64,000 nt of DNA, from contig DGDR01000038.1 of the NCBI GenBank assembly GCA_002385545.1, positions 1 to 64,000 of the forward strand, written 5' to 3'. The notes beneath the pieces are model-generated. The model was not told where the DNA came from, searched no databases, and was given only the letters and a program-made list of their open reading frames with translations. This DNA is from Clostridium sp. UBA3947 (lineage in GTDB: Bacteria > Bacillota > Clostridia > Clostridiales > Clostridiaceae). Shown piece after piece: positions 18,038 to 26,474 of this stretch. The position numbers and the translations under genes are program-made. The stretch's first letter is position 1, and each line of letters starts with the position of its first letter.

Positions 18038-18067
18038 TGAATATATGAATCATTGTTCATATATTCA
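18038..18067. promoter_or_regulatory. CadC operator, perfect 12-6-12 palindrome
   Basis: TGAATATATGAA, six bases, TTCATATATTCA. All twelve positions pair. It matches the TATATGAA...TTCATATA form of SmtB/CadC operators and lies immediately downstream of the -10 box, covering the expected transcription start. Confidence 0.88.
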
Positions 18068-18095
18068 TTATATGCTTCCTTAATTTAGTTGTCAA
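18067..18095 (-). promoter_or_regulatory. cadC-cadA promoter (SigA type)
   Basis: Minus strand: TTGACA at 18090-18095 and TATAAT at 18067-18072 with exactly 17 bp between, both perfect consensus. The operator touches the -10, so the unrepressed promoter should be very strong. Confidence 0.88.
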
Positions 18096-18307
18096 CGAAA
18101 ATGTGCTACTGCATTTTTGAAGTGAGAGGTCAGAACTAAGATAGCAGATATAAGACATCTGGAACCTGCTATCATATGAGTTATCCACAATTTCTAAATT
18201 TTATAATATGGATATTTTCTTTAGAACGCTAAAATCTTATTATTCCACCGTATTTTTTTAATTTTTAGAGTCATTATATTTAGTGACATAATATTAACAT
18301 ATAAATA

Positions 18308-18336
18308 TTGATTATTTTTCCACCATATGCTATAAT
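18308..18336 (+). promoter_or_regulatory. Promoter of the Mn-riboswitch / P-type ATPase transcript
   Basis: TTGATT (18308-18313), 17 bp, TATAAT (18331-18336), with the riboswitch beginning a few bases later. The 18096-18307 stretch before it holds no gene; it includes a GATAGCAG/CTGCTATC hairpin at about 18139-18173 of unknown meaning. Confidence 0.75.
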
Positions 18337-18341
18337 TTCTG

Positions 18342-18475
18342 TGAAAAGGGGAGTAGCTAGGCATAGGCCTTTAACTATTCGTCATTACGGCGGAAGCCCG
18401 GATAGTTAGCTCGAATAGAAATTTAAGTTTTTAACTTAAATTTTACTCTAGAGATAGCAAGACCTTTGTTTCACT
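18342..18475 (+). ncRNA. yybP-ykoY (manganese) riboswitch
   Basis: The aptamer hallmarks are present: 5' AAAAGGGGAGTAGC, an internal stem with GGCGGAAGCCCGG, a variable arm, and 3' GAGATAGCAAGACCTTT. The 5' AAAGG pairs with the 3' CCTTT to form P1. The 3' P1 strand is also the left arm of the following terminator, so ligand-bound aptamer should disfavour termination, an ON switch. The class senses Mn2+ and usually controls Mn exporters and P-type ATPases, as here. Boundaries are approximate. Confidence 0.9.
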
Positions 18476-18505
18476 AGAAATTATTGTGAGACAAAGGTCT
18501 TTTTT
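18459..18505 (+). terminator. Regulated terminator (expression platform) of the Mn riboswitch
   Basis: Stem AAGACCTTTGTTTCAC / GTGAGACAAAGGTCTT followed by a T-run. It overlaps the 3' end of the aptamer and lies about 85 bp before the ATPase start. Confidence 0.9.
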
Positions 18506-18590
18506 GGTACTTTTTCAGCTACCTGCTCTAAATTACCGAAGTAATCTTAAGAAAATCGAAAAAACAAGCATAAAGAAAGGGTGTTGTTCA

Positions 18591-21260
18591 TTGAAGTGGT
18601 TTATGAAAAGTCAAGAATCAATTGTTCAGGAGATTGGTGCAGACATCGTAAACGGATTAACAGATGAAGAAGTGTGTAAACGACGAGAAAAGTATGGATT
18701 AAATAAATTACAGGGAAAACAGAAAAAGACTATATTGCAAATGTTGTTAGCCCAATTAAATGATGTACTAATCTATATATTATTAGCTGCAGCAGTTATT
18801 TCAGTAATTTTGGATGAGCCTAGTGATGCCATAGTTATTGCTATAGTTGTTATAATTAATGCAGTAGTTGGTGTAATTCAGGAGTCAAAGGCTGAAAAAT
18901 CCCTTGAGGCTCTTAAAAAATTATCGACTCCAAAAGCAATTGTTAAGCGTAATGGTGAACTAATTGAAATACAATCGGAAGAAATAGTTCCTGGCGATAT
19001 TGTGATTATTGACGCTGGAAGATATATCCCCTGTGATATAAGACTTATTGAAACCGCAAATTTAAAAATAGAGGAATCAGCCTTGACTGGAGAGTCTGTT
19101 CCAGTTGACAAGGATGCATCGGTTAATTTGGATGCAGAGGATACTCCCCTTGGTGATCAGAAAAATATGGCCTTTATGTCTACTTTAGCTACTTATGGTC
19201 GTGGAGTGGGTATCGCTGTTGGAACTGGTATGAATACTGAAATAGGTAAAATAGCTAAAATGCTTGATGAGCAGGAGAATGAGCTTACTCCCCTTCAAAA
19301 GAAGCTAGCTCAGCTTGGTAAATTTCTAGGCGCTGGTGCCATAACAATTTGCATAGTTATGTTTATAGTTGGTATTTTAAGAGGTAAGGCTCCTCTTGAA
19401 ATGCTATTGATATCTATAAGCTTGGCTGTAGCCGCTATACCAGAAGGCTTAGCAGCTATTGTAACCATTGTTCTAGCTATAGGGGTTCAAAAAATGATAA
19501 AGAAAAACGCTATAGTTAGAAAGCTTCCTTCTGTTGAGACCTTAGGTTCTGTTAATATAGTTTGTTCCGATAAAACTGGAACCCTTACTCAAAATAAAAT
19601 GACCGTTATGAAGTATTATGTGGATGGTGTTTTAAGTCCTATAAAAACCTTAGATGTAAAGCTGCCTGGTCATAAGCTCCTTTTAGAAAATATGATGCTT
19701 TGTAATGACGCTACTTACACAGAAAACTCAAAAACCGGTGACCCTACAGAAATTGCTTTATTAGAAATGGGCGTTAAATTCAATATAAGTTCAGAGGAAT
19801 TAAATAAAAATCATAAAAGGGTTATGGAAATCCCTTTTGAATCTGATAGAAAATTGATGACAACAGTAAATAAGTACAATGACGAATATTATGTAATGAC
19901 CAAAGGAGCTATAGATAACCTATTAAATATTTGTACAAAGGCTTATATTAATGGCGAAATTGTTCCTTTAACCGATGATATTAAGGCTGATATAATGAGC
20001 AACTCCAATGCTATGTCTGATGAAGCCCTAAGAGTTTTAGGTGGAGCTTATAAGGTAATCAAAAGTACCGACGTTGAAATAGACAGTCTTGAAAAGGACT
20101 TAACCTTCATTGGTCTAGTTGGTATGATAGACCCACCTAGAGAAGAAGTTAAGGATTCCATTGCCCTTTGCAATCAATCTGGTATAAAGACTATAATGAT
20201 TACAGGAGATCATAAAAATACAGCCTTTGCTATTGCTAAGGAATTAGGTATAGCTGAGGATGAATCTCAGGCTATCTTTGGCACTGAGCTTGACAAGATG
20301 TCCGATGAAGAGCTAAGCTCCAGAATAGATGACCTGAGAGTATTTGCTAGAGTTTCACCAGAACATAAGGTCAGAATAGTTAAGGCCTTTAAGGCAAAAG
20401 GTAATATCGTATCAATGACTGGTGATGGAGTTAACGATGCTCCTTCTTTAAAGATGGCAGATATCGGTGTTGCTATGGGTATTACTGGTACTGACGTTGC
20501 TAAAGGTGCATCAGATATGGTTCTAACCGATGACAACTTCTCTACTATAGTTACTGCTATTGAAGAAGGTAGAAACATCTTTAATAACATAAAGAAATCC
20601 GTCTTATTCCTATTATCTTGTAATGCTGGTGAAATTGTTGCCCTATTCTTTGCTATACTTTTAGGTTGGGAAGCACCTTTGCTTTCAATCCATATTCTAT
20701 GGGTTAACCTAATTACCGATACCCTTCCAGCCTTGTCTTTAGGTATGGATCCTGGTGATAAGGATGTAATGAAGGAAAAGCCAAGAGATCCAGATGAAAG
20801 TCTATTTGCACATGGCGGTGGTATAAAGATAATACTTAACGGTTTATTGATAGGACTGTTAACCCTAGCAGCTTTCGTAATTGGTGCAAAAATATACAGT
20901 GGTGCCGAAACACTATTCCCTCTGTTCCCTGAAAAAATAACAGAGGATGCTTTAAGACATGCTAGAACTATGGCTTTTGTAGTACTTAGTGTATCTCAAT
21001 TATTCCATTCCTTCAATATGAGACATCCTGATAAATCTATATTCAAGGTAGGCTTATTCAGCAATAAATATTTAATTGGCGCCATTCTTATAGGTATATT
21101 GCTACAAGATATAGTAATAACTGTGCCCTTCTTAAGGAATCTATTCAATGTTTATGACTTAAACATCAAGGATTGGGCTATTGTAGCAATGCTATCCATA
21201 ATGCCTCTTGTAGTAAATGAAATTGCTAAGCTCATAAAAAGCGTTACTAAAAAAGCTTAA
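18591..21260 (+). CDS. P2-type cation ATPase, Ca2+-ATPase-like, probably Mn2+ efflux
   Basis: About 889 residues. I place the start at the TTG 18591, seven bases after AAAGGGTG; an upstream in-frame start lies in the riboswitch terminator and is rejected, and ATG 18603 is an alternative. Domains follow the Ca2+-ATPase plan: N-terminal cation ATPase region, actuator with LTGES, AAIPEGLAAIVTIVLA in helix 4, DKTGTLTQNKM, KGA, TGDGVNDAPSLK and a six-helix C-terminus. By sequence it would be called a calcium transporter; the Mn2+ riboswitch in front argues that manganese is a main physiological substrate. The protein lies in the plasma membrane. Confidence 0.93.
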   Translation: MKWFMKSQESIVQEIGADIVNGLTDEEVCKRREKYGLNKLQGKQKKTILQMLLAQLNDVLIYILLAAAVISVILDEPSDAIVIAIVVIINAVVGVIQESKAEKSLEALKKLSTPKAIVKRNGELIEIQSEEIVPGDIVIIDAGRYIPCDIRLIETANLKIEESALTGESVPVDKDASVNLDAEDTPLGDQKNMAFMSTLATYGRGVGIAVGTGMNTEIGKIAKMLDEQENELTPLQKKLAQLGKFLGAGAITICIVMFIVGILRGKAPLEMLLISISLAVAAIPEGLAAIVTIVLAIGVQKMIKKNAIVRKLPSVETLGSVNIVCSDKTGTLTQNKMTVMKYYVDGVLSPIKTLDVKLPGHKLLLENMMLCNDATYTENSKTGDPTEIALLEMGVKFNISSEELNKNHKRVMEIPFESDRKLMTTVNKYNDEYYVMTKGAIDNLLNICTKAYINGEIVPLTDDIKADIMSNSNAMSDEALRVLGGAYKVIKSTDVEIDSLEKDLTFIGLVGMIDPPREEVKDSIALCNQSGIKTIMITGDHKNTAFAIAKELGIAEDESQAIFGTELDKMSDEELSSRIDDLRVFARVSPEHKVRIVKAFKAKGNIVSMTGDGVNDAPSLKMADIGVAMGITGTDVAKGASDMVLTDDNFSTIVTAIEEGRNIFNNIKKSVLFLLSCNAGEIVALFFAILLGWEAPLLSIHILWVNLITDTLPALSLGMDPGDKDVMKEKPRDPDESLFAHGGGIKIILNGLLIGLLTLAAFVIGAKIYSGAETLFPLFPEKITEDALRHARTMAFVVLSVSQLFHSFNMRHPDKSIFKVGLFSNKYLIGAILIGILLQDIVITVPFLRNLFNVYDLNIKDWAIVAMLSIMPLVVNEIAKLIKSVTKKA

Positions 21261-21301
21261 GATCTGCTACATCTAAAGCAGAATCTTATAAATCCAATAT
21301 T

Positions 21302-21347
21302 AAAATGTCTGCTGCAAATCAAAGCCTCCTTTGCAGCAGACATTTTT
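21302..21347 (+). terminator. Terminator of the P-type ATPase gene
   Basis: Perfect 17-bp stem AAAATGTCTGCTGCAAA / TTTGCAGCAGACATTTT with an 11-nt loop and a T-run. Confidence 0.93.
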
Positions 21348-21404
21348 CTATCCCCAAAACATTAAAAATCTAACATCCAACTTCTAGGCACCAACCTCTA
21401 AATA

Positions 21405-21432
21405 TTGACTTTACAATTTATTGTTGTAAAAT
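21405..21432 (+). promoter_or_regulatory. Promoter of the DUF554 gene
   Basis: TTGACT (21405-21410), 16 bp, TAAAAT (21427-21432), about 37 bp before the ATG. Confidence 0.55.
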
Positions 21433-21468
21433 AGTTATTATCTTTAAGAAATTTGGGGGCTTGTAGTT

Positions 21469-22158
21469 ATGTTAGGAACTATTGTTAATTTTTTCGCAAT
21501 TATTGCTGGTTCAACTTTAGGCTTATTACTAAGAGGGGGTATTTCCGAAAGATTTAATAAAACCATTATGCAGGGTGTATCCTTATGTGTACTATTGATT
21601 GGTATTCAAGGTTCATTAAAAGCAGAAAACACCTTGGTTGTTATTATCTGTATGTGTCTAGGCGGGCTAATAGGAGAAGCATTAGATATTGACAAGGCAT
21701 TAAAAAATCTAGGTGATAAAATAGAAGCAAAATTTAATAAGTCTAATAGCAAGATATCAGAAGGCTTTGTTAGCGCTAGCTTACTTTATTGTGTTGGCGC
21801 TATGGCAATTGTAGGTTCCTTGCAAAGCGGCTTGCAAAACGATCATAAAATTCTCTTTTCAAAATCTATATTAGATGGCATCAGCTCCATAATCTTTTCT
21901 TCCACATTAGGTATTGGCGTAATGCTATCTTCCTTTGCAGTACTTCTTTATCAGGGCTCTATAACCTTAGGAGCATCCTTTCTTGTGCCTTTATTAACAG
22001 AGGCAGTAAAATTAAATATGGAAGCCTGTGGCAGTCTTATAATCATAGGCTTAGGCTTAAATTTACTAGGAATAACAGAAATCAAGGTTGCAAATTTGCT
22101 TCCAGCTATTTTTTTACCTATACTAGCACCATTTATAATGAATCTATTTATCTTTTAA
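21469..22158 (+). CDS. DUF554 family membrane protein (YdfK/YqgA-like)
   Basis: A 229-residue polytopic membrane protein. The start MLGTIVNFFAIIAGSTLGLLLR and the later GGLIGEALDID, SASLLYCVGAMAIVGSLQSGL and LDGISSIIFSSTLGIGVMLS blocks are the DUF554 pattern. Members are predicted transporters of unknown substrate. It is a single-gene unit with a promoter upstream and a terminator downstream, and no neighbour suggests a role. Start ATG follows TGGGGGCTTGTAGTT, a somewhat weak site. Confidence 0.9.
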   Translation: MLGTIVNFFAIIAGSTLGLLLRGGISERFNKTIMQGVSLCVLLIGIQGSLKAENTLVVIICMCLGGLIGEALDIDKALKNLGDKIEAKFNKSNSKISEGFVSASLLYCVGAMAIVGSLQSGLQNDHKILFSKSILDGISSIIFSSTLGIGVMLSSFAVLLYQGSITLGASFLVPLLTEAVKLNMEACGSLIIIGLGLNLLGITEIKVANLLPAIFLPILAPFIMNLFIF

Positions 22159-22188
22159 CAAAAATATAATTTGATCTTTTCCTATCAT

Positions 22189-22226
22189 GGGGTTACTTCA
22201 CAAATATAGTGTAGTGGCCCTTTTTT
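22189..22226 (+). terminator. Terminator of the DUF554 gene
   Basis: GGGTTACTTCAC / GTGTAGTGGCCC stem with G-U pairs and a run of six T. Confidence 0.8.
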
Positions 22227-22295
22227 AATAAATTGATATTTTTTGCTACTTATCATATCATATAAGTGAGGAAACCCTTTGGAGGTGCTAAACCT

Positions 22296-23687
22296 ATGTT
22301 TGTAGGAAGAAAGTTTGAATTAGATCAACTTAATAAATTATATATGAGAGAAGGCTTTCAGTTAGTAATATTATATGGTCGAAGAAAGGTTGGAAAAACT
22401 GCTCTAATTAAGGAGTTTATAAAGGATAAATATTGTCTCTATTATGCTCTTGATGAAAGCACTGAAGCTACTGCTATGGACAATTTTAACAAATTAATAA
22501 GTAGCTTCTTCAATATAGAAGAACTCTCTCCCCTTACTATTAGCTGGGAGAACTGCTTAAAAGCAATTGCAGATAATAGTGGAAATAAAAGGCTAGTGGT
22601 TGTTTTAGAAGAGCTTTCCTTTATAGCTCAAAACAATAGTTTATTTCTATCTCAACTGAAAAAAGCCATAGAATTCTTTTTTAAAGGTACTCAAATCTTT
22701 TTAATAATTAGCGGCTCCGCTAATGGATTCATGGAAAAGACCTTCCTAAATCCAAAAAGCTCCCTTTATGGCCTGCAAACTGCTCAATTTAAAATAGAAC
22801 CCTTTAGCTTTTATGAAAGCTCTCAGTTTTTCCCCAATCTTTCCATTGAAGATAAAATTATCTATTACTCTACCTTAGGTGGTATACCTCAATATTTAAT
22901 GCAATTTGATTATAGTAAGGACTATGAGTCAAATGTAATGGAGTTTATCTTAAATAAAAGCTCCTATTTATATAATGAACCAGAAAATTATCTTAAAGCT
23001 CAGGTTGATGATATTAATTTTGCCAGTAAAATTTTATTAATACTTTCTAAGGGTGATTACAATCTAGAGAGATTCCATAATAAGAATGTGTCTGTTGGAG
23101 AAGATTTAATTTTAATGATAAAAAAGCTGAAAAAGCTAAATATAATTAGCCGCCGACGGTCAGTAGGAAAGAGTATAGTAAGACCTTGGACCTTTTATAG
23201 ACTGGAAGATAATTTCTTTAGGTTTTGGTACAGATTTATTTATAAAAACCGTGGATTAATCGATATGAACATGATTGTTTATTTGTTTCAAAATAAAATA
23301 AAAAGAGACTTAAACAGTCATATTGGTTATGTCTTTGAGGAAATATCAACAGAGTACCTAAAAAGGCTAAATGCTGAATATAAGCTTCCTTTTGTTTTTG
23401 AAACTATTGGCAGTTGGGTTGGATACAATCCAGTGCTTAGGAAGCCCTCCCAATTGGATATAGTGGCAACTAGTTATGATAGTGTACTAGTGGGTGAATG
23501 CAAATGGAGCCAAAGCTTAACCACTGTTGATGTGCTAGAAAATCTTGTTCTAAAGTCTGAAACCTTAAAGTATAAAAACAAGTACTATTGCTTGTTTAGT
23601 AAATGCGGCTATGAGGACAAAGTTTTTGACTATGTTAAAAATAAAGATAACTTCTATTTATTTACTCTAAAAGATATAGATAGCTAG
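22296..23687 (+). CDS. AAA ATPase of the archaeal-ATPase/DUF234 type with C-terminal nuclease-like domain
   Basis: About 463 residues; ATG 22296 follows GGAGGTGCTAAACCT, better than the in-frame ATG 30 bp earlier. The N-terminus is an archaeal-type ATPase domain: P-loop YGRRKVGKTALIKEF, a Walker B-like stretch LVVVLEELSF and a sensor region LIISGSANGFMEK. A winged-helix-like middle leads to a C-terminal DUF234 region with QLDIVA (19 bases later) and VGECKWSQ, an arrangement of D...ExK typical of PD-(D/E)xK nucleases. Cellular function of this group is poorly known. It is a single-gene unit with no adjacent toxin, phage or mobile genes. Confidence 0.85.
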   Translation: MFVGRKFELDQLNKLYMREGFQLVILYGRRKVGKTALIKEFIKDKYCLYYALDESTEATAMDNFNKLISSFFNIEELSPLTISWENCLKAIADNSGNKRLVVVLEELSFIAQNNSLFLSQLKKAIEFFFKGTQIFLIISGSANGFMEKTFLNPKSSLYGLQTAQFKIEPFSFYESSQFFPNLSIEDKIIYYSTLGGIPQYLMQFDYSKDYESNVMEFILNKSSYLYNEPENYLKAQVDDINFASKILLILSKGDYNLERFHNKNVSVGEDLILMIKKLKKLNIISRRRSVGKSIVRPWTFYRLEDNFFRFWYRFIYKNRGLIDMNMIVYLFQNKIKRDLNSHIGYVFEEISTEYLKRLNAEYKLPFVFETIGSWVGYNPVLRKPSQLDIVATSYDSVLVGECKWSQSLTTVDVLENLVLKSETLKYKNKYYCLFSKCGYEDKVFDYVKNKDNFYLFTLKDIDS

Positions 23688-23772
23688 TTTTGTAAAAAAA
23701 TTAAATATCATTGTATAAATTTCCTTACCTTGTCAATAATTTATGATATACAAAGGTAAAGGAAGTGATAAG

Positions 23773-24912
23773 ATGGAGAAAAATAAAAAGATTGGATTAG
23801 TTATTCTATTAGTAATAGGAATTCTCATATGTACATGGAGTATCTATAACTCTGTTATAACCATGAATCAAAGCAGCAATTCTACTACAGAGCTAGCCAA
23901 TAATACTACTTCTAACTCTAATAATAATGGCAGTCCTGTAATAATTGACGATGACAATGATGATATTGATGACGACACCTCAACTACAAATAAAGAACCT
24001 TCCTCAGAGGAAGATGTTTTTAACAATGATCAAGATGAAAGCACAGAAAAGTATATCATTTACACTGTGGAAAAGGATGAAACCCTAAAGGATATATGCG
24101 AAAAATATGCTGATAACTGTCCTATTCCTGTTTTATCTAAGGCTATACTTAAAATAAACAATCTAAGCAGCTCTAGCAAAATTAGTGAAGGCAAAAAAAT
24201 AAAAATACCTGAAAAATATATTAATACTGGTATAAAGTACACTGTAAGAAGCGGTGATTCCCTTTCTTCTATTGCAATGCGTTTTATGAAGGATATTGAT
24301 TATTCTGAAGCCTTAGAAATTATTAAGCAGGATAACTTCTTAACCTCTGATACTATAAAAATAGGTGATGAGCTATTCATCCGAGCCGACGACATATTAG
24401 AAGTTAATAATAAACTTGAAGATGAAGAGGACGAGGTTAATGATTCTGATAAAAAAGCTTCTAAGAATAAGAAGGTTGAAGATAAAGACAGTGAAGCTAC
24501 AAGCAAAAATCAAGATCAGACAGATAATAGTGCTGCTATGAATTCCATTACTAATAGAATTGGTAACCTAGTAACCTATACAGTGAAGAAAAATGACACA
24601 CTAAAATCTATCGCTGAAAATTATGACAGAACTTGTCCTGTTAATGTTGCTAGTAAAATAATTTTAGAAATTAATGGCTTGGAAAGTAGCTCAGATATAA
24701 AGGAAGGTATGAAAATTAAACTACCTGAAAGCTATTTATCTGAAGGTAGCATATACAAGGTAAAGGCTGGAGATACTCTATCCAATATAGTGATAGAAAA
24801 TATGCCTGGAATTGATTATAACCTTGCTTTAAAGATTATTGTTGAAGACAATGATATTAAAAACTACACGATATATCCTAATCAAGAGCTATTTATAGCA
24901 TCCATAGATTAA
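23773..24912 (+). CDS. Membrane-anchored protein with four LysM domains
   Basis: About 379 residues. ATG 23773 follows AAAGGAAGTGATAAG. One N-terminal membrane segment (about residues 7-27) is followed by a low-complexity N/S/T and then D/E-rich linker, a first LysM pair (YTVEKDETLKDICEKY; YTVRSGDSLSSIAMRF), a charged D/E/K linker, and a second pair (YTVKKNDTLKSIAENY; YKVKAGDTLSNIV). LysM domains bind N-acetylglucosamine-containing glycans such as peptidoglycan. There is no catalytic domain, so it may be a wall-binding or structural protein. Each pair seems to be a duplication of the same two-domain unit; the first LysM of each pair has a conserved NCP/TCP cysteine. Confidence 0.88.
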   Translation: MEKNKKIGLVILLVIGILICTWSIYNSVITMNQSSNSTTELANNTTSNSNNNGSPVIIDDDNDDIDDDTSTTNKEPSSEEDVFNNDQDESTEKYIIYTVEKDETLKDICEKYADNCPIPVLSKAILKINNLSSSSKISEGKKIKIPEKYINTGIKYTVRSGDSLSSIAMRFMKDIDYSEALEIIKQDNFLTSDTIKIGDELFIRADDILEVNNKLEDEEDEVNDSDKKASKNKKVEDKDSEATSKNQDQTDNSAAMNSITNRIGNLVTYTVKKNDTLKSIAENYDRTCPVNVASKIILEINGLESSSDIKEGMKIKLPESYLSEGSIYKVKAGDTLSNIVIENMPGIDYNLALKIIVEDNDIKNYTIYPNQELFIASID

Positions 24913-24913
24913 A

Positions 24914-24951
24914 GAAAAGCAGCCTCAACCATTGGTTTAAGGCTGCTTTTC
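24914..24951. terminator. Bidirectional terminator between the LysM gene and thrC
   Basis: GAAAAGCAGCCT ... AGGCTGCTTTTC stem, with inner AACC/GGTT pairing, between convergent genes; T-run on both strands. Confidence 0.88.
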
Positions 24952-24979
24952 AAAGTATATAAAAATAGGAGAAACACTA

Positions 24980-26470
24980 CTAGTTAATAGCGAGAATTTC
25001 TTTAACTACCTGCTTCATTTCATTCTTTGAGCAAACCTTTTTATGTAAAACAGGACGTTTTTCTATATCCTTCACCGCCTTTGGAATTTCCACACCGCTT
25101 AATTTGCACATTTCATTAATTAAAGCTATCTCGTTTATCTGCTTATATTTTTCATCAACAGCTCCCATTACTGCAGTGTTGAATTTGTACGGACTTGCTG
25201 TTGATGCAATAACAGTAGGAGTTGTGTCTTTAGTTTCAGCTACATATTTTTTATAAGCTGTATAAGCCACAGCAGTATGAGTGTCTATTAAATAATTATC
25301 CTTTTGGAAAACCTCTCTTATAGCTTCAAAGGTTTCTTCTTCTGAAGCATATGCTCCAAATAAATCTTCTAATCCAGCCTTCATAGAAGAATCTATTTCA
25401 TAGTATCCCTTGCTTGCAAGACTGTTCATTAAGTCTGTTACCTTGTTAGTATCTTCTCCACTAAGGAAATACAATAAACGCTCAAGGTTGCTGGAGATTA
25501 GTATATCCATTGATGGTGAAGAGGTTAAAACAAATTCTCTTCTCTTATCGTAAACTCCTGTCCTAATGAAGTCATATAAAACTTTATTTTCGTTAGAAGC
25601 ACAAATTAATTTATTTATAGGCAAACCCATCTTTTTGCCTAGATAAGCTGCAAGTATGTTACCGAAGTTTCCTGTTGGAACATCTATATTTACTTTATCC
25701 CCTAAGTTAATGTCGCCATTTCTAACCAGTGTTAAATAAGCATAGAAATAATAAGCTACCTGTGGAACTAGTCTTCCTATATTTATAGAATTAGCTGAGG
25801 AAAACATACTATTGTTAAGCTCCATAGACTTTTTAAATTCCTCATCATTAAATATAGCTTTTACCCCATTTTGGGCATCGTCAAAATTGCCCTCTATACC
25901 AATTACATAGGCATTAGAGCCTTCATGGGTAGTCATTTGAAGTTTTTGAATTTGACTAACTCCGTTCTCTGGGAAAAATACTATAATTTTAATACCTTCT
26001 ACATTTGAAAAGCCCTCTAAGGCTGCCTTACCAGTATCCCCTGAAGTAGCGGTAAGAATCACTACTTCTTTATTAATATTCTGCTTTTTAAGAGATGTGG
26101 TAAGTAAATGAGGCAAAATTGAAAGAGCCATATCTTTAAAGGCTATAGTTGGACCATGGAAAAGCTCTAAGAAATATGCACCACCAGCTTTTCTTAAGGG
26201 TGCTATCTCCTCATGGTCAAACTTCTTATCGTAAGCCTTGTTTACACAGTTCATTAGTTCCTCTTCAGTGAAGTCTGTAAGGAACTCTTTCATTACTGTG
26301 TAGGCAACTTCCTTATAACCCATGTTCACCATAGAGCTTAAATCTACAGACAATTTTGGTATGGCATTTGGTACGTAAAGACCTCCATCTGGTGCAATTC
26401 CAGCAATTATAGCTTGGCTAGAGCTAATAAGCTCCCCATTACCTCTAGTACTTTTATATAAAACTGACAT
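24980..26470 (-). CDS. thrC: Threonine synthase
   Basis: About 496 residues, the long (yeast/E. coli-like) form. LYKSTRGNGELISSSQAI at the N-terminus, the PLP lysine in GPTIAFKDMALSILPH, the TATSGDTGKAALEG phosphate loop and DVPTGNFGNILAAYLGKKMGLP are diagnostic. It converts O-phosphohomoserine to threonine. The start ATG at 26468-26470 follows GGGGAGTGATTAT; a longer frame would begin inside the upstream gene. It follows the phosphoglycerate-mutase-like gene by only 4 bp and, with hom, makes a threonine operon. Confidence 0.96.
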   Translation of the reverse strand: MSVLYKSTRGNGELISSSQAIIAGIAPDGGLYVPNAIPKLSVDLSSMVNMGYKEVAYTVMKEFLTDFTEEELMNCVNKAYDKKFDHEEIAPLRKAGGAYFLELFHGPTIAFKDMALSILPHLLTTSLKKQNINKEVVILTATSGDTGKAALEGFSNVEGIKIIVFFPENGVSQIQKLQMTTHEGSNAYVIGIEGNFDDAQNGVKAIFNDEEFKKSMELNNSMFSSANSINIGRLVPQVAYYFYAYLTLVRNGDINLGDKVNIDVPTGNFGNILAAYLGKKMGLPINKLICASNENKVLYDFIRTGVYDKRREFVLTSSPSMDILISSNLERLLYFLSGEDTNKVTDLMNSLASKGYYEIDSSMKAGLEDLFGAYASEEETFEAIREVFQKDNYLIDTHTAVAYTAYKKYVAETKDTTPTVIASTASPYKFNTAVMGAVDEKYKQINEIALINEMCKLSGVEIPKAVKDIEKRPVLHKKVCSKNEMKQVVKEILAIN

Positions 26471-26474
26471 ATAA

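Noticed and set aside
18486..18590. N-terminal extension of the P-type ATPase beginning in the riboswitch terminator
   Set aside because: Lies within the terminator stem and lacks a ribosome site; TTG 18591 has one.
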